Made by a program: the position numbers and the translations under genes. Below the pieces are notes generated by a model, which saw nothing but the letters and a program-made list of their open reading frames with translations, ran no database searches and was not told the origin of the DNA. A stretch of DNA of 20,876 nt from a virus: positions 1 through 20,876 of the IMG/VR virus record IMGVR_UViG_3300033149_002560. One strand, given 5' to 3'. Of this stretch, positions 8,263 through 16,535 are shown one piece after another. Position 1 is the first letter of the stretch. The number at the start of each line of letters is the position of its first letter.

Positions 8263-8660
8263 TAACTGACGTTTTGCGCGATTTCTTTTTATCCAGGCCC
8301 GCTATTACAGCGGAATTTGACCCGGACAATATACAAAAATGGCCTATCGCCCTGGATGTTAAAGACTATTCAATTCTCGCATTCAGGGAAGCAAACAACA
8401 GCCAGCAAACTTTGACTGATGGAATGCCCGGCCTTGATCAGCATTCCATTTCCTTGGTTGTTGTTTCTAAATCGCCAGAAAATACTTTGGTGGCGGCCAA
8501 AGCCCTGGAAAATGACTTGGTAGGTTTTGTTGGTCCGATATCAGCAAGCCCAGAGGTTTATTGTGTTGGTATTCAAAAGGTGGGATACTCAGATGAATAC
8601 GAACCGGACACTGCAGCCCATGTTGGGGTGCTTTCACTTTTGTTTTATACGAGAGGTTAA
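8259..8660 (+). CDS. tail completion / terminator protein (DUF3168-like)
   Basis: 133 aa. Size, position between gp10-like and tail-tube genes, and the pattern DVLRDFFLSRPAITA....IALDVKDYSILAFRE...SISLVVVSKSPENTLVAAKALENDL match DUF3168/gp17-like tail completion proteins, which cap the tail tube and join it to the neck. Starts within the ATGA overlap with the gp10-like gene and ends 2 bp before the tube gene. Contains GGTGGCGGCC at 8489-8498. Confidence 0.82.
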   Translation: MITDVLRDFFLSRPAITAEFDPDNIQKWPIALDVKDYSILAFREANNSQQTLTDGMPGLDQHSISLVVVSKSPENTLVAAKALENDLVGFVGPISASPEVYCVGIQKVGYSDEYEPDTAAHVGVLSLLFYTRG

Positions 8661-8662
8661 AA

Positions 8663-9076
8663 ATGACTTTAGCATATATCGCTGGCCTGACCCTGGGCAT
8701 TGAAGATACAGGGACCCCCGGAACCTATAACACACTGGAAGAAACCAAAAGTGTTGGCGGCCTGGGTGTAACAAATGACCTGGTAGAGGTAACAAACTTC
8801 GACAGCAACAAGGTTAAAGAATACATTGCAGCGCTTTCTGATGGTGCAGAGGTTTCTATTGAGTGTAACCACATTCTTGACCCAGCCGGTAACGCAGTAC
8901 AGCAGCAGCTTATCCAACACGTATTAGCAAAAGAGACCATTAATGTGCGTTTTTCTTTTACTGATGGTACGAATACAGAGGATATTGATGTACAAGTGGT
9001 TTCACTTTCTTACACAATCACCCCTGCAGTTGATGATGCAACAACACTGGCTTTTTCTGTAAAACTGACCGGTTAA
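8663..9076 (+). CDS. major tail (tube) protein
   Basis: 137 aa. N-terminal GLTLGIEDTGTPGTYNTLEETKSVGGLGVTNDLVEVTNFDS, followed by KEYIAALSDGAEVSIECNHI and a C-terminal strand-rich region, is the usual layout of short siphophage tail tube proteins (phage_tail_2 / TP901-1-like), which stack as hexameric rings around the tape measure. It precedes the frameshifted chaperone pair exactly as in lambda (V-G-GT-H). The reading frame is intact and the length is normal for the compact versions of the family. Confidence 0.85.
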   Translation: MTLAYIAGLTLGIEDTGTPGTYNTLEETKSVGGLGVTNDLVEVTNFDSNKVKEYIAALSDGAEVSIECNHILDPAGNAVQQQLIQHVLAKETINVRFSFTDGTNTEDIDVQVVSLSYTITPAVDDATTLAFSVKLTG

Positions 9077-9096
9077 TTTTAAAATAAGGGGCTAAC

Positions 9097-9432
9097 ATGG
9101 ATATTTTAAATCACCTGCAAGCGGTTGCAGATTCTAAGCAATCTGAAAAGTTTGAATTGCCTACCGGTGGGGTTTTGACGTTTGAAGAATTGAGTGCAAG
9201 CGAATTTGTTAGCATTCAAGCCGAAATGGAACCCTACCAAAAGGCAAACGATTTCAGCACAGTTAACGCAATAACTATTGTGAATTGCTGCAAAGAATTA
9301 AGAGAGTGCAAGGAAAAAGCCTTGGACATTGTTAAACAGTGGCCCAGAACCGTACAGCAGGAAGCAGTTGCAATTTGTGGCCGCGTAAATGGCATTTTGG
9401 ATACATTGCCGGACCAGGAAAAAAAAGACTAG
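9097..9432 (+). CDS. tail assembly chaperone, G-like (unshifted product)
   Basis: 111 aa, acidic/helical: SEKFELPTGGVLTFEELSASEFVSIQAEMEPYQKAND. This is the short product of the G/GT pair that, in lambda, coats the tape-measure protein during tail assembly and is absent from the virion. The frame ends GAA AAA AAA GAC TAG, the eight A residues forming a slippery site. AAGGGG lies about 8 bp upstream of ATG 9097. Position between tail tube and tape measure strongly supports the call. Confidence 0.88.
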   Translation: MDILNHLQAVADSKQSEKFELPTGGVLTFEELSASEFVSIQAEMEPYQKANDFSTVNAITIVNCCKELRECKEKALDIVKQWPRTVQQEAVAICGRVNGILDTLPDQEKKD

Positions 9433-9791
9433 TAATCAGATCACCCAGCGGCAGGTTTCTATTTCGTTTAGCGCTTGCCCTGGGTGAATCCGACCCGCGC
9501 AAATTAGCGGCAAGCATGCCTGCCAGCTTATTCAACATGTGGCGCATGTATGAGCAGATAGAACCTTTTGGCGCTATTCGCGATAACTTCCACGCGGCAA
9601 CCCTGGCCGCAATGACAGCAAACATAAACCGTAAAAAAGACCGCGACCCCTTCACGGTTGAGGATTTTATGTATCGCGATAGATTAGACCAGGAAGAAAC
9701 CGACCAGCAAAAAGCCTATGCCCGGAGCAAGCAATTTATGGCACAATTAAAGTCAGCAAAATTGAATATGCAAAAGAAAAAAGGCAGCTAA
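9097..9791 (+). CDS. tail assembly chaperone, GT-like fusion (-1 frameshift product)
   Basis: A second frame, -1 relative to the G-like gene, is open across the A8 run and continues to TAA 9789-9791. Slipping at 9420-9426 gives a 231-aa protein: 110 residues of the G-like part, then 121 starting RLVIRSPSGRFLFRLALALGE. The T-like part contains LAASMPASLFNMWRMYEQIEPFG and AATLAAMTANINRKKD, resembling the DUF4035/gpT region that recruits the tail tube. There is no independent start with a ribosome site at the head of this second frame, which supports frameshifting as the expression mode. The same arrangement is widely conserved in long-tailed phages. The join should be made at base 9426, which is read twice. 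Confidence 0.85.
9420..9487 (+). promoter_or_regulatory. programmed -1 frameshift signal (slippery site plus stem)
   Basis: A AAA AAA (9420-9426) is in the correct phase (GAA AAA AAA G) for tandem -1 slippage. Fourteen bases downstream, TCACCCAG (9441-9448) pairs perfectly with CTGGGTGA (9480-9487). Inside, GGCAG (9450-9454) pairs with TTGCC (9475-9479), giving a 13-bp helix with a one-base bulge and a 20-base loop. The spacer is longer than the usual 5-9 bases, so the stimulatory role of the stem is inferred. Confidence 0.75.
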
Positions 9792-11750
9792 ATGGCAGAT
9801 TTAACAAAATTGGTGGTAAGGCTTGAGGCGCAAAATACCAAGTATTTAAAAGAGCTGGACAAGTCAAAAAAAGCTGCAAACAAGTGGCGAAACAAGGTAG
9901 AGAAAGAAAATAAAGCGGTACAGGTTTCTTTCAAACAGCTGGCAACCGGCCTGACTGCCGGTGCTGCCGCTTTTTCCGTATGGTTTAAAGCCCAGGCCAG
10001 TAGCATTGATCAGACAGCAAAACTTGCTGCAAGCATTAACCTGGGCACACAGGAACTTCAAGCATACAGACTTCAAGCCGAGTTAACCGGTGTTTCACAA
10101 CAGGCCCTTGATAAATCTTTGGTGAAGCTGGCTAAAAATGTTGGTGACGCAGAAGCAGGTTTCGGGCAGGCAAAGGTTACACTGGAAAAACTGGGCCTGG
10201 CTAATGAGGCATTTTTTAACCTTAAGCCCGGCCAGCAGTTTGAAGTTATTGCAGATACTATAGGCCAGCTGGACAGCGCCCAGGCTAAAGCCAGCGCCAG
10301 CGCAGCACTATTTGGCAGGGAAGGGGTTGCACTTGCAAATACATTTGCAGAGGGTGCCGGTGGATTTCAGAAAGCTAAAGACGATATTGAAGCCCTGGGG
10401 GTTGCACTTACAGAAGTTGATGCCAGGAAAATTGAGCAGGCAAACGATGCCTTTACAAGAGTATCAACAGCAGTAAAAGGTTTTTCCCAGCAGCTTGCAG
10501 TGCAGTTTGCCCCGATTGTTGAAAAGCTAGGGCAAACAATATTTGACACAGCAAAGGAAGCTGGCGGGCTGGATAACATAGCAAAAACAGTTTTTCAGAA
10601 TATTGCAACGGGTGCAGCGGTGGCGGCCAACGGTGTGAGAGTTATTAAATTGGGTTTTCTGGCAGTAAAAGCTACTGTGCAAACCTTTGCAGCGGTTGTT
10701 GTAAAAGGTTTCCAGTTTATTGTTGATACTAGCAGCCAGGTACAGGCCAGCTTGGTTAATGGGTGGCGGGATGCATTACAAGCTATTGCAGACCGGGTTG
10801 CAGCATTTGCCAGCGGAATTGTTGCCAAATTTGAAGATATCGCGATAACTGCAGCAACCATTGCCAATAAGATTGGCGCAGATATCGATTTAACCGGTTT
10901 AAATGATCAGTTTGCCGATATCAAAGACAAATTAAATGATGCCTTTACCCTGGACCCCAGCCGAGTAACCGCGCAACCATCAGAGTTTTTTGGCAGCTTT
11001 GCAGAATCATTTGAAGAACAGGCAGCAGCTACCAGGGAAAGGGTTGTGGAATTGGCAAACGAACCTTTACCAGCTGGCGCTGTATTTGAATGGGTTGAAA
11101 ATGTTACTAACGCATCCGAACAGGCCGCGATTGAATCAACCAGTGTAAGAAACGAAATTATTAGCAGTGCATTAACCACGGAAGTGGAAATGACACAGCA
11201 GGCAGAAGATTCAAAGACCAAGATTCAGAAACAAGCCGCAGCAGATAGGCTTGCATTTGAACAAGCTACCAGCGCCCAGAAAGCCAAAACTATCATCGGT
11301 GACGCGGTTGCAATTACCCAGGGAGTTGCCCAGCAGAATAAAACCTTGTTTAAGATTAACAAGGTCGCTGGTATTGCAAATGCCATTGTTAATACTTCCC
11401 AGGGTATTACAAAAGCACTTTCAGCCTATCCCCCGCCAATTTCATTCGCCTTTGCAGCACTTCAAGCTGCAGCCGGTTTTGCCCAGGTCCAGGCTATTAG
11501 GTCGCAAAGTTTTTCCGGTGGTGGCGGTGGTACAACCCCAAGCGCAACCGGCACTACTGCGGTGGTGAATAATACGCCTATCAGTAACGGGCTTGACGTT
11601 GATGTGGGCGAATTTGGCGGGGCAGGCCGTGAAATATCTATTCAGTTTGATTCGACAATTACAGATACCCAGGCCGTGAGGGACTTTATTGCAGGCCCAT
11701 TTGCGGAAGCTATCGGTGACAATGTAAACGTAAATGCAACGGTGATTTAA
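9792..11750 (+). CDS. tail tape measure protein
   Basis: 652 aa, long, helical and alanine-rich, located right after the chaperone pair. It sets tail length by spanning the tube lumen. The N-terminus is a coiled coil (LTKLVVRLEAQNTKYLKELDKSKKAANKWRNKV). A hydrophobic middle stretch (about residues 280-310) resembles the membrane-interaction segments of other tape measures. The C-terminal part SAQKAKTIIGDAVAITQGVAQQNK and INKVAGIANAIVNTSQGITKALSAYPPP is typical of lambda-type (TIGR01541-like) tape measures. At roughly 1.5 Å per residue the tail would be about 100 nm. Its stop TAA overlaps the next ATG (TAATG at 11748). It contains GGTGGCGGCC at 10619-10628. Confidence 0.93.
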   Translation: MADLTKLVVRLEAQNTKYLKELDKSKKAANKWRNKVEKENKAVQVSFKQLATGLTAGAAAFSVWFKAQASSIDQTAKLAASINLGTQELQAYRLQAELTGVSQQALDKSLVKLAKNVGDAEAGFGQAKVTLEKLGLANEAFFNLKPGQQFEVIADTIGQLDSAQAKASASAALFGREGVALANTFAEGAGGFQKAKDDIEALGVALTEVDARKIEQANDAFTRVSTAVKGFSQQLAVQFAPIVEKLGQTIFDTAKEAGGLDNIAKTVFQNIATGAAVAANGVRVIKLGFLAVKATVQTFAAVVVKGFQFIVDTSSQVQASLVNGWRDALQAIADRVAAFASGIVAKFEDIAITAATIANKIGADIDLTGLNDQFADIKDKLNDAFTLDPSRVTAQPSEFFGSFAESFEEQAAATRERVVELANEPLPAGAVFEWVENVTNASEQAAIESTSVRNEIISSALTTEVEMTQQAEDSKTKIQKQAAADRLAFEQATSAQKAKTIIGDAVAITQGVAQQNKTLFKINKVAGIANAIVNTSQGITKALSAYPPPISFAFAALQAAAGFAQVQAIRSQSFSGGGGGTTPSATGTTAVVNNTPISNGLDVDVGEFGGAGREISIQFDSTITDTQAVRDFIAGPFAEAIGDNVNVNATVI

Positions 11751-12532
11751 TGCCAGGCTTTCTACTAATTGATAACAAGCTAAACAATGCCAGCACTATT
11801 GTTTCAGGTTTTACCGGCATAGACCCCAGCAGCTTGTTTAAATATTCACTGACCCCGCGTTTATCATCAGCGGCCCTTTGGAATACTGGCGTTTTATCGC
11901 AGCAGATTGATGTGGATTTGGGCAGCGCCCAGAGTGTTGGCGGTTGCGGAATTGCTGGGCACAATTTAGGCCTGGAAGGTGAAACAACAACATTAAGGCT
12001 TTTGTATTCATTTGCACCCGGTGGTCCCTATACAGAGCTGGGGAATAACCAAGTTACAGAAGGTAACAGCACTGGCGTTTTTGGTGACAATGTAACCGCA
12101 CAGTATTGGCGTATCAGAATTGAAAACACAATGCCCTGGCAAAACCCCAGCCGATTTATTGCATATATCAGCCTGGGCGAAGCTATCAAGCTGGACCGTA
12201 TAGAAGCCCCCACGGTGGCGGCCAGCAATCAGCCTTGTGACAATCAGCGCAATGTTTCTGAAAATGGTGATCTTATATCGGTTGATGAATATTTTGCCCC
12301 GCTAGAATTAGAGCTTGCCCTTAAGAATTACCATGAAAGTTTTTTTCTTGAGAATTACCCAAAATTTGCAGAGAACCTTTTAAAGCAGCCTTTCTTTTAT
12401 TTATGGAATACAGATTACCCAGACCAGGCCGTATATTGTTGGCTGGATAAAAGGGTAAATCTGCCAAAGTGGAATAAAAATTACTTGATGGATTGGCAGC
12501 AAAAAATAAATGCAGTTAAGGCGGTGATCTAA
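11750..12532 (+). CDS. tail protein, tandem paralogue A
   Basis: 260 aa. The N-terminal half reads like a galactose-binding/discoidin-type beta-sandwich (QQIDVDLGSAQSVGGCGIAGHNLG ... TTLRLLYSF ... YWRIRIENTMP). The C-terminal half (EYFAPLELELALKNYHESFF ... QPFFYLWNTDYPDQAVYCWL) resembles the end of the next gene. It is similar in order and spacing to the following gene: ID.QSV..GIA.HNLG, then A QYWRI I N P, then R..P..., then PFFY......DQ ... LPKWN / LPRWK. A tail-tip or distal-tail role follows from position after the tape measure. Coupled to both neighbours by TAATG overlaps. Specific function not recognised. Confidence 0.75.
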   Translation: MPGFLLIDNKLNNASTIVSGFTGIDPSSLFKYSLTPRLSSAALWNTGVLSQQIDVDLGSAQSVGGCGIAGHNLGLEGETTTLRLLYSFAPGGPYTELGNNQVTEGNSTGVFGDNVTAQYWRIRIENTMPWQNPSRFIAYISLGEAIKLDRIEAPTVAASNQPCDNQRNVSENGDLISVDEYFAPLELELALKNYHESFFLENYPKFAENLLKQPFFYLWNTDYPDQAVYCWLDKRVNLPKWNKNYLMDWQQKINAVKAVI

Positions 12533-13287
12533 TGGCCGGTTTTCTGGGTGTAAATAACAGACTGCAAGACGATACCGGATACCTGATATCAGCAAATGTT
12601 AATCCTGATTTCGCCCCGGCAGTGGATAACCGGACCAGCACAGAGTACGTTTTTGCCTGGGATACGGTAGGCGATGTTGTTTTTGAAATTGATTTGCAGG
12701 CAGCGCAATCTGTTAACTTCCTGGGGATAGCCCGGCACAACCTGGGGAACACTGGCAGCACCACAATTTTGCTGCAGTATTTTGATGGGGCCTGGCAGGA
12801 CTTTCAGCCGGTTTCTACTATCAACAATAACCAACCAATTATTATTATTGGGCCAGAGCAGACAGCACAGCAGTGGCGAATTGTTATCCAGAACCCGGAA
12901 CCAGCAAGCGAAATCAGACTGTTAATGCTGGGTTATGGCATAGAGTTGCCCAGGATATCAGCGCCCCATGAATTGATCGGATACGCCAGGCAGCAGGAAA
13001 TTGTTGCCGGTGCAACGGGAATGGCCTTTTTAGGTCCCTATGCGCGCACAGCTGTACCTGGTTTTTCTTTTACCCTGGATAATTACTTACCAGAAGAATT
13101 GGACCCGATTGAAAACCACAGCATTAATTTTATCTGCCGCAGCCCGTTTTTTTATTCATACAGGAACGATTTAACAAACCAAGATTTTAATGCCCTATTG
13201 GTGACGGATGGGCAGCCAGCACTGCCACGGTGGAAAAACGTCTGTTTAAAATCCTGGCAGGTTAAAACTATAGTACTGGATGGTTAG
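12532..13287 (+). CDS. tail protein, tandem paralogue B
   Basis: 251 aa, about the same size as the gene before it, with the same beta-sandwich pattern FEIDLQAAQSVNFLGIARHNLG, QQWRIVIQNPEPASEI, and the C-terminal RSPFFYSYRNDLTNQDFNALLVTDGQPALPRWKN. The two genes are therefore probably a tandem duplication that has diverged. Each copy may fill one ring or symmetry position at the tail tip, or one may bind a receptor sugar; the sequence does not decide. Starts in a TAATG overlap. Its final codons GAT GGT TAG contain the start of a 53-aa gene. Confidence 0.75.
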   Translation: MAGFLGVNNRLQDDTGYLISANVNPDFAPAVDNRTSTEYVFAWDTVGDVVFEIDLQAAQSVNFLGIARHNLGNTGSTTILLQYFDGAWQDFQPVSTINNNQPIIIIGPEQTAQQWRIVIQNPEPASEIRLLMLGYGIELPRISAPHELIGYARQQEIVAGATGMAFLGPYARTAVPGFSFTLDNYLPEELDPIENHSINFICRSPFFYSYRNDLTNQDFNALLVTDGQPALPRWKNVCLKSWQVKTIVLDG

Positions 13288-13441
13288 GTATTATTATGAT
13301 CAGGGCAGGTTTAGAGTTTCAAGGTACTGGGTGAAAGGGCGCTGGAAATACGCGGTTTGGATTGGCAACCATTGCCTTGATATATTCCCAAGCCACAAAA
13401 AGGCACTTGAATATTTAGCGGAAAAAGATAATGACGTTTGA
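13280..13441 (+). CDS. small basic aromatic protein (53 aa) in tail-tip operon
   Basis: ATG 13280 to TGA 13439-13441, 53 residues beginning MVRYYYDQGRFRVSRYWVKG and continuing RWKYAVWIGNHCLDIFPSHKKALEYLAEKD. It fills the otherwise empty gap of about 140 bp between the two large tail genes and overlaps both (8 bp and 11 bp), which supports it being translated. Rich in Tyr, Trp, Arg and Lys, with one strand-turn-strand look followed by an Ala/Lys helix. No family recognised; a small tail-assembly or connector part is possible. Confidence 0.65.
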   Translation: MVRYYYDQGRFRVSRYWVKGRWKYAVWIGNHCLDIFPSHKKALEYLAEKDNDV

Positions 13442-15188
13442 AGATCAAGCAAACAAGGCACTGCGAAAACCATCAGTTAGGGTGATTTTACGCCTTGATT
13501 ATTGTGCCAATGATTACGGGGTGGCCCCATGTACAGCCAGCCTGCCAGCTGGGGAGCAGTGTTTTAACACACGTGAAAGCTGCCAGGATGTGCCGAACTT
13601 CACACCAACAACAAGGGACTATATTTTTTACCTGGAAAAAGAGGCGCCCAGGCCAGAAGAAAATGCCTTTAATTGTGTAACACGCGTTGATTTGGCACCG
13701 GCCAAAATTTCACCGGGTAAAGGTTTGGGCAGCCGTAACAATGTACAAATTCAGTTTAACGACTTTGTTGATGATGATTTTTTTACCGACCCATACGCAG
13801 AGGACCGGAATTATATAGCAACCGACCAGGGCACATTTTGGGGCAAGTTTTTAGCCCGGAATCCTTATTACCAGGGCAGGGCCTTATTTGTTGAATATGG
13901 TTTTTTTAATGATGCTGGCACCCTGGAAAGTGAAACCTACCTGTACCAGATTGATCAAATAAAGCTGGATCCAAAAGGCCGGGTTACTTTGACCGGTAAG
14001 GACCCATTAAGCAAAACAGAATCTTTTAAAAACCAGCTGCCAGAGGTTTCAAATATTACGCAGTCAGGAATGGGCACAGCTGGCAGTGAATTGTTTTTTG
14101 TTTCTGATGCAGATGGTTTTCAGTTTTCGCCTACTTTGGGATTTAGCGGCACAGCCAAAGTGGATAATGAAATATTTGACTATACATATTTGGCCGCAGT
14201 TGGTTATCAGGCATTCCCGCGCGGAATTTTTGGAACAGATATAGAAGCGCATGCAAGTGGAGATTTAATCCAGCCTTGTGTTAAATACTTCCAGGAAAGC
14301 CCAGATATTGTTTTGTTTGATTTGCTCACACAGTTTGCAGATATTGACCCAGCATTTATTGACCAGGCAGCCTGGGCAGCAGAAGTTGCTACCTGGCTGG
14401 ATACAATCACACTTACACAATGTATTTCTGAGCCTGCCGGTGTGGGTGATCTTATTGACAGAATTTTAAAGGCTATAAATTCTGAACTTTGGTATGACCC
14501 GAAAGCCGGGCAAATTGAATTTAAAAGTAACAACCCGGTTTTACCTACACAATACATTCCGCAGCGATTAACAGATGATGATTTTTTGCTGGACAGCATT
14601 AAATTAAAAAGCCAGGAAAAATTGAGAAAAAGCCAGATTTGGGTATATACCGACCCAAAAGATTATTTAGGCGATTTGGATTCAGCAGACAATTATTTTA
14701 ATTTATCAATTTCAGCTGACTTAACAAGTGAAGGGGAACTACTTTACCAGGAAAGCCAAGTGGACCGTATATTTGGTGATTGGCTTGACACTGCGTTAAT
14801 GGGCCAAGTTATTGCAGACCAGATTTTAAACCGATACAACCGCACCCCGTATGAATTAACAGCTGTACTGGATGCCAAAGACTTTGAATTTACTGCAGGC
14901 ATTCATTTTTTGCTGGATAGTAGATATCTGCAGGGCGCTGATGGTTTGCCCGCTATTACTCAGTTTCAGGTAACATCAGCAGACTATGACCCGACAAACC
15001 AGCAAGTAAAAATAACGGCCCTACAATTCAGCGATTTAGGGCAGCCAATACTTTATGCAATAGTTAATGCCAACGGTGTACCAGATTACACACTGGCAAC
15101 AGATGAACAGAAAACCAGGGCTTTTGTTGCTGATTCAGTAACTAAAAAAATGAGTGACGGGAGCCCCCCTTACAGAGTGGTGCCTTAA
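13431..15188 (+). CDS. tail tip / baseplate hub-like protein with N-terminal Cys cluster
   Basis: 585 aa. It is the largest protein after the tape measure and fills the place of the lambda tail-tip genes L-K-I-J. The N-terminal 100 residues hold cysteines C25, C34, C44, C51 and C82 in LDYCANDYG.APCTA...QCFNTRESCQD, a pattern seen in a family of siphophage tail proteins and suggestive of a metal or Fe-S site, or of disulfides. The middle (DQIKLDPKGRVTLTGKDPLSKTESFKNQLP) is hub-like beta structure. The C-terminal region (LTDDDFLLDSIKLKSQEKLRKSQIWVYTDPKDYLG ... YELTAVLDAKDFEF) resembles the tail-hub fold. Starts inside the preceding small gene. Host-interaction role inferred. Confidence 0.75.
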   Translation: MTFEDQANKALRKPSVRVILRLDYCANDYGVAPCTASLPAGEQCFNTRESCQDVPNFTPTTRDYIFYLEKEAPRPEENAFNCVTRVDLAPAKISPGKGLGSRNNVQIQFNDFVDDDFFTDPYAEDRNYIATDQGTFWGKFLARNPYYQGRALFVEYGFFNDAGTLESETYLYQIDQIKLDPKGRVTLTGKDPLSKTESFKNQLPEVSNITQSGMGTAGSELFFVSDADGFQFSPTLGFSGTAKVDNEIFDYTYLAAVGYQAFPRGIFGTDIEAHASGDLIQPCVKYFQESPDIVLFDLLTQFADIDPAFIDQAAWAAEVATWLDTITLTQCISEPAGVGDLIDRILKAINSELWYDPKAGQIEFKSNNPVLPTQYIPQRLTDDDFLLDSIKLKSQEKLRKSQIWVYTDPKDYLGDLDSADNYFNLSISADLTSEGELLYQESQVDRIFGDWLDTALMGQVIADQILNRYNRTPYELTAVLDAKDFEFTAGIHFLLDSRYLQGADGLPAITQFQVTSADYDPTNQQVKITALQFSDLGQPILYAIVNANGVPDYTLATDEQKTRAFVADSVTKKMSDGSPPYRVVP

Positions 15189-16490
15189 ATGACCGATTAC
15201 AACAATATCCCCCAGGCTGATATTGATACAGACTCGCCTATTGATGAAAGTTTGCTGGAAAGGATGCGAGATAATCCAATAGCAATAACAGAAGGCGCAG
15301 CAGGGGCCCCGAAAATTCAAACTGCAGCAATTCAAGACGGTGCAGTTACCAGCCCCAAAATTCCAGCCCTGGCAATTCTCACAGGTAAACTGGCTGACCT
15401 AGCAGTAACAGCTGGCAAGATTGCAGCCGGAGCTGTAACAAATGCAAAGATTGCAGCCCAGGCAGTAACCACGGATAAAATTAATGCTTTAGCGGTTACT
15501 ACTCCAAAAATTGCTGACCTTGCAGTAACAACAGCCAAAATAAATGATTTGGCGGTTACTACTCCAAAAATTGCTGACCTTGCAGTAACTAGCCCAAAGA
15601 TAAACAACCAGGCCGTTAAAAGTAATCACCTATCAATCGCAACCGTTCAAGTGCTTGCCAGTAAACCTACCTTTGGTAGTGGTACAAGCCGCATTGCTAT
15701 ACCTAACGGGGTTTTTTCGTTAGGTGTTGAAGTGGTGGCGGCCACCGGTTCCGCTAATAACAACTCTGTTAGGATTGAATCAGGCGGGGCCGGTGTGCAG
15801 CCTAATCAATTAACAGTTATAGCAGCAGGTGGTTTTGGTGGTGGAACTTGTACAGGTCAGGCCACTTATATTACAGCCAGCCCCCCGTATGAATTAGAAG
15901 GCGAGAAAGCAAATGCTTTTGTTTATATCCTTGAATTTAACAAGCCTGGCGAAGCTGCAGAGAATGCGCAAATTGCAGAAGTTTATGCAAGTGAGTCACC
16001 CCCTTGGATAACATACAAAGGCTTTAATATTTTGCCGGACTCTTATCAGCATGTTATAGATCAGGAAACAGGCGAAGAAATAGAATTAAAATGCTTTAAG
16101 CAGGTCCCAGTTAATAAACCGGAACCCAGCGACCCTGGATATCTTGAATGGATGCAAAACCCTGAATATGAAAACCAGGAAATAACCCCGGATTTTAAAA
16201 ATACTCACCTGGCCGACATGCCTCACCCCTGGAAAGAACAGGATTTAACAGCAAAGGTGGCGGCCTGGCTGCCAGAAGGTGAAGAAATGGCAGAAAGTGA
16301 AACCTGGGCCGATTATTTCACTTTGAAGTTTTTGTACCCGCACTGTGAAGAAAGCGCAACCCTGTTAAACATGCTGAAAGAAAATGCAGACGTAGCAGGT
16401 TTCATTTATGGTGGAGGCATAACTTTGGGCGATAAAATGGAAAGCAGCCTATTACCTGAAATAGACACTTTCGGTTTTTCTTTTACTTGA
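15189..16490 (+). CDS. tail fibre / receptor-binding-like protein with decapeptide repeats
   Basis: 433 aa. Residues 51-140 are nine tandem 10-residue repeats, consensus (L/G/Q)AVTxxKIxx, typical of triple-stranded beta fibre shafts in tail fibres. Before them is an N-terminal attachment segment (IPQADIDTDSPIDESLLERMRDNPIAI) of the sort that docks a fibre on the tail. After the shaft comes a Gly-rich beta region (150-225) and an acidic C-terminal part with Trp residues (ESPPWITYKG, LEWMQNP, MPHPWKEQD) that could bind the receptor or act as a trimerisation tip. No known fibre tip family is recognised. It contains two GGTGGCGGCC motifs (15734-15743, 16256-16265). Confidence 0.75.
   Translation: MTDYNNIPQADIDTDSPIDESLLERMRDNPIAITEGAAGAPKIQTAAIQDGAVTSPKIPALAILTGKLADLAVTAGKIAAGAVTNAKIAAQAVTTDKINALAVTTPKIADLAVTTAKINDLAVTTPKIADLAVTSPKINNQAVKSNHLSIATVQVLASKPTFGSGTSRIAIPNGVFSLGVEVVAATGSANNNSVRIESGGAGVQPNQLTVIAAGGFGGGTCTGQATYITASPPYELEGEKANAFVYILEFNKPGEAAENAQIAEVYASESPPWITYKGFNILPDSYQHVIDQETGEEIELKCFKQVPVNKPEPSDPGYLEWMQNPEYENQEITPDFKNTHLADMPHPWKEQDLTAKVAAWLPEGEEMAESETWADYFTLKFLYPHCEESATLLNMLKENADVAGFIYGGGITLGDKMESSLLPEIDTFGFSFT
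15339..15608 (+). repeat. nine tandem 30-bp (10-aa) fibre repeats
   Basis: The DNA for residues 51-140 of the fibre-like gene is nine 30-bp units. Within them a 38-bp stretch at 15492-15529 recurs identically at 15552-15589, 60 bp apart, so recent duplication or recombination between repeats is likely. Repeat number could vary among relatives and change fibre length. Confidence 0.9.
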
Positions 16491-16535
16491 TATGGAAAAC
16501 CTTTACCATAGAATCAAATTAAAAGGCCGGACCAC

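Noticed and set aside
9339-9425. Independent ATG-started gene running into the T-like frame
   Set aside because: This start lies deep inside the G-like gene with no ribosome site, and the part before 9426 encodes non-conserved sequence. Frameshifting explains the T-like frame better.
14207-14599. 130-codon open frame on the - strand, and other - strand frames (for example at 1109-1465, 2993-3349, 3923-4234)
   Set aside because: They lie opposite well-identified + strand genes, lack ribosome sites, and give low-complexity Ser/Cys/Ala-rich sequence typical of antisense shadows.
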